This document shows, piece by piece, positions 61,729 through 64,000 of a stretch of DNA of 64,000 nt (position 1 is its first letter; every line of letters begins with the position of its first letter). Position numbers and translations under genes: made by a program. This stretch comes from Frankia umida (GTDB lineage Bacteria > Actinomycetota > Actinomycetes > Frankiales > Frankiaceae): positions 1-64,000 of the forward strand of contig NZ_JALKFT010000024.1 of NCBI RefSeq assembly GCF_023242945.1, in the 5' to 3' direction. The notes under the pieces were generated by a model. The model was not told where the DNA came from. It did not search any database and was given only the letters and a program-made list of their open reading frames with translations.

Positions 61729-64000
61729 CCGAACAGGCGGATCCCGCTCCCGACCCCGCCGGGGCCGGGCCGACCGCCGAAGGCGGCGAGCTGGCCCCGT
61801 CCCGAACCACCCGACCGCACGCCCACCGGGCTCCCGAACCATCGGCCTTCCAGGCCGCGGAGCCGGAGTCGGCCGAGGCCGACGAGCAGCCCGTGCGCGG
61901 GCCGTTCGAGGTACGCGGCGGACCCGGGACGCCGCCACCAACCACGCCCACTGGTCCGTCCACGCACACCGGCCCGTCCGCGTCCGGGCGACTCCCGGCG
62001 TGGACCCGCCCGGATGGCCAGGCCTGGGATCCCCTCACCGACCCGCTCACCGGCCCGCTGGGCCGCGCGGCCGGGGCCCGCCCGTTCGCCCTCGCCGCCG
62101 CCTTCCAGTACCCCGCCGCGCCGCCGGCCGACGACCAGCCACGCACCACCCCTGCCCCGCTCCCCTCCACCGAGGCCACCTCGTCCACCGAGGCCACCTC
62201 GTCCACCGAGGCCACCTCGTCCGCTGAAACCAGCCCGTCCATCGAAACAGCGCCGTTCATCGCCACGGCACCGTCAGCGCAGGCCGAACCGTCGCTGGCA
62301 GCCGAACCCTCGGTGCGGGACGAATCCTCGGAGGCGGCTGAACCGCTGGTAGGGACCGAACCGCTGGTAGGGACCGAACCGCTGGTAGGGACCGAACCGC
62401 CGGGGATGGCTGATGTGGCAGACGAAGCCTCAGCGGCGGACGAAGCCCTGGTGGCGGACGAACGGTCCGTCGAGACGTCGCTTCCCACCGTGGACGTGGT
62501 GCCCACCGCCGTCGCGTCGCCGTCCGAGGTCACGCTCTCCGTCGTCGCGGTGGCCTCCGCCGGGGCTGTGCCATCCAGGGATGCCGTGCCATCCAGGGAT
62601 GCCGTGTCGTCCAGGGATGCCGTGTCCTCCAGCACGGGGGACCCGACGGAGGCGGACAGTGGCGCGGTGCGAGACAGCTTCGCCGAGCTCGCGGCCATGG
62701 CCGCGGGGGAACCGGCCGCGGGAGAGCGGGTCACGGAGGAACGGGGTGTGGCTCGGTCGCAGGGGGCGCGGGTAGTGCCCGCGCGCGGCGACGAGCACAC
62801 TCGCGAGGTGACCGAGGCGGCCCCGCGGACCCGGGCGCCACTCCTGCTGCACTCGCTGGCCGATCTGCGGGAGATCTGGGTACCGCTGGTCGAGGCGTCC
62901 GGAGCGCGCAGCGTCGCCGAGATCGGCTCGGAGAGCGGCGTCACCACCTCGCTGCTGGTCGACCTGCTCCGACGCGGCGGGGGCGGCCGGCTCGTCGTCG
63001 TCGACCCGAATCCCGGTGTGGAGCCGACCTCCGGCGGCGGGCTGGACGTGCAGGTCATCCGCGGTCACAGCCCGCAGGCCCTGGACGACCACGCCCCGAC
63101 CGACGCCTACCTCCTCGACGGCGATCACAACTACGCCACGGTGCGCGGTGAACTGGAGGCGATCGCCGGGGCCGTCGAACGGTTCGGCCGATCGTCGTTC
63201 CCGCTGGTGATCCTGCATGACGTCGGCTGGCCGGCCGGGCGGCGCGACCAGTACTACGCGCCGGATCGGATCGCCGGCAACGACCGTCAACCCCACTCGT
63301 GGGACGTCGGCGTCGAGATCGACAATCCCGGCACGGTGCGGGGCGGTTTCCGCGGCATGGGCGCGTTCGCCTGGGCGCTGGCCGAGGGCGGGGCGCGCAA
63401 CGGGGTCCGCACCGCGATCGAGGATTTCATCGCCGAACAACCCGACCTGCGGTTCTTCACCGTCGCGCCGGTCTTCGGCCTCGGTGTCGTGGTCGACCGG
63501 CGCGCGCCCTGGGCGCGCCGCGTCGCCGACCTGCTCACACCGTGGGTCTCCAACCCGCTGCTGTCCCGCCTGGAGCGCAACCGCATCGACCTCTACCTGC
63601 ACGTCCTACGACTACAGGACGCCGCGGCCGCCGCCGCCCGCGTCCGCCAGCGCGAGTGGTCCCGGCTGGACGAGGAACGCAGCCGGCTCGCCGTGACCGA
63701 CCTGGACCAGCTTGCCCGCATCGCCGAACTCGAACGCGAACTCGGTGAGCTGCGTCGGCGAGCAGCCGAATCCGGACTGCTCGATGTTGACGGCACGGAC
63801 GGTAGCGCCGGCTCGCCGGGCGGCGGCCCAGCGGGGGACGAGTCCCGACTGGCCCAGGTCGCACGGGTCGCCGGCACCGCCCTGCGCGCCCGGCTCGGTC
63901 CCACCGGCCAGGATCGCCTCGCCCGGGTCCAGGCCCGCGTCGTCGACGTCGCCGGTCCGACCCGCACCACCCTGCCCGCCCTGCGTCGTCGTCCGAGTCC
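61725..64000 (+). CDS. Class I SAM-dependent methyltransferase with long repeat-rich N-terminus (partial, runs off window)
   Basis: Open without a stop from GTG at 61725 (overlapping the HAD stop) to the window end, at least 758 residues. Residues 1-370 are a disordered Glu/Ala/Pro/Ser-rich segment containing three different 18-bp tandem repeats. The methyltransferase domain begins LLHSLADLREIWVPLVEASG, with SAM motif I VAEIGSESGVTTSLLVDLL, GGRLVVVDPNPGVEP, DAYLLDGDHNYATVRGELEA, and LVILHDVGWPAGRRDQYYAP (Methyltransf_24-like). A coiled-coil (AAAAARVRQREWSRLDEERS onward) follows. It probably modifies the exported glycan. The end of the protein lies outside the window. Confidence 0.75.
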   Translation, partial: MTEQADPAPDPAGAGPTAEGGELAPSRTTRPHAHRAPEPSAFQAAEPESAEADEQPVRGPFEVRGGPGTPPPTTPTGPSTHTGPSASGRLPAWTRPDGQAWDPLTDPLTGPLGRAAGARPFALAAAFQYPAAPPADDQPRTTPAPLPSTEATSSTEATSSTEATSSAETSPSIETAPFIATAPSAQAEPSLAAEPSVRDESSEAAEPLVGTEPLVGTEPLVGTEPPGMADVADEASAADEALVADERSVETSLPTVDVVPTAVASPSEVTLSVVAVASAGAVPSRDAVPSRDAVSSRDAVSSSTGDPTEADSGAVRDSFAELAAMAAGEPAAGERVTEERGVARSQGARVVPARGDEHTREVTEAAPRTRAPLLLHSLADLREIWVPLVEASGARSVAEIGSESGVTTSLLVDLLRRGGGGRLVVVDPNPGVEPTSGGGLDVQVIRGHSPQALDDHAPTDAYLLDGDHNYATVRGELEAIAGAVERFGRSSFPLVILHDVGWPAGRRDQYYAPDRIAGNDRQPHSWDVGVEIDNPGTVRGGFRGMGAFAWALAEGGARNGVRTAIEDFIAEQPDLRFFTVAPVFGLGVVVDRRAPWARRVADLLTPWVSNPLLSRLERNRIDLYLHVLRLQDAAAAAARVRQREWSRLDEERSRLAVTDLDQLARIAELERELGELRRRAAESGLLDVDGTDGSAGSPGGGPAGDESRLAQVARVAGTALRARLGPTGQDRLARVQARVVDVAGPTRTTLPALRRRPS
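62166..62219 (+). repeat. Three 18-bp tandem repeats (STEATS)
   Basis: TCCACCGAGGCCACCTCG three times, in frame inside the methyltransferase gene; each unit adds six residues. Confidence 0.9.
62341..62394 (+). repeat. Three 18-bp tandem repeats (EPLVGT)
   Basis: GAACCGCTGGTAGGGACC three times, in frame inside the methyltransferase gene, unrelated in sequence to the previous block. Confidence 0.9.
62568..62621 (+). repeat. Three 18-bp tandem repeats (V-P/S-SRDA)
   Basis: GTGCCATCCAGGGATGCC twice, then a diverged third copy (GTGTCG...) and a partial fourth, in frame inside the methyltransferase gene. Confidence 0.9.

Noticed and set aside
61442..63602. Two large minus-strand frames (61442-63058 and 62430-63602)
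   Set aside because: Antisense to the HAD and methyltransferase genes, where plus-strand SAM and HAD motifs are clear.

Overview
The window is very GC-rich, with GTG starts, ATGA/GTGA gene overlaps and many proline-rich proteins. It comes from a high-GC actinobacterium. The gene content (two Ser/Thr kinases, a DUF222-HNH endonuclease, a SCO4848-type membrane protein, a three-part acyl-CoA carboxylase) would fit a Frankia-like genus, but that assignment is inference. The strongest comparative signal, from memory of the tuberculosis genome, is gene content shared with M. tuberculosis Rv3264c-Rv3315c: cdd, add, upp, pmm, purine phosphorylase, amidohydrolase, lpdA, accA, accE, accD, birA, a PH-domain membrane protein, GtrA, TIGR03089, LCP, rmlD and a sugar nucleotidyltransferase.

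Layout. 1-2160 is a decayed accessory patch: the right end of an IS200/IS605-type element, scrambled membrane-protein frames, an intact SCO4848-like gene beside a broken copy of itself, and a broken Abi-like gene. 2178-7025 holds two transmembrane Ser/Thr kinases. 7153-15040 is nucleoside salvage and sugar-phosphate metabolism (cdd, add, tag, deoC, upp, a MTHFR-like gene, phosphomannomutase, purine nucleoside phosphorylase). 15073-22351 holds a small unknown, aspS, a carboxylate-amine ligase, an M20 amidohydrolase, a gamma-glutamylcyclotransferase-like gene and an LpdA-type flavoprotein. 22834-24189 is a DUF222-HNH gene with a good LexA-box candidate upstream. 24209-30425 is the acyl-CoA carboxylase block (accA, accE, accD) with biotin ligase and a PH-domain membrane protein.

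30491-34755 contains three consecutive, related membrane-anchored proteins. Their cytoplasmic tails differ completely, but all share an exported domain with four conserved cysteines that ends in WW-x2-[FY]-D-P. I regard this as the most interesting unexplained set in the window.

35066 to the end is cell-envelope and surface-polysaccharide biosynthesis: GtrA, a beta-carbonic anhydrase, a UDP-sugar dehydrogenase, TIGR03089, two LCP ligases, two DUF2142-like membrane proteins, another multi-pass membrane protein, RmlA- and RmlD-type enzymes, three soluble glycosyltransferases, a Wzt/Wzm ABC exporter, a large HAD-domain protein and a methyltransferase cut by the window edge. Likely logic: RmlA/RmlD and the dehydrogenase make activated sugars, the glycosyltransferases assemble a glycan, Wzm/Wzt exports it and the LCP proteins attach it to the wall. 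rmlB and rmlC are not in the window.

Short tandem repeats of 9, 15, 18 and 21 bp recur in the second half, nearly all in multiples of three. I found no tRNA, rRNA or CRISPR array.
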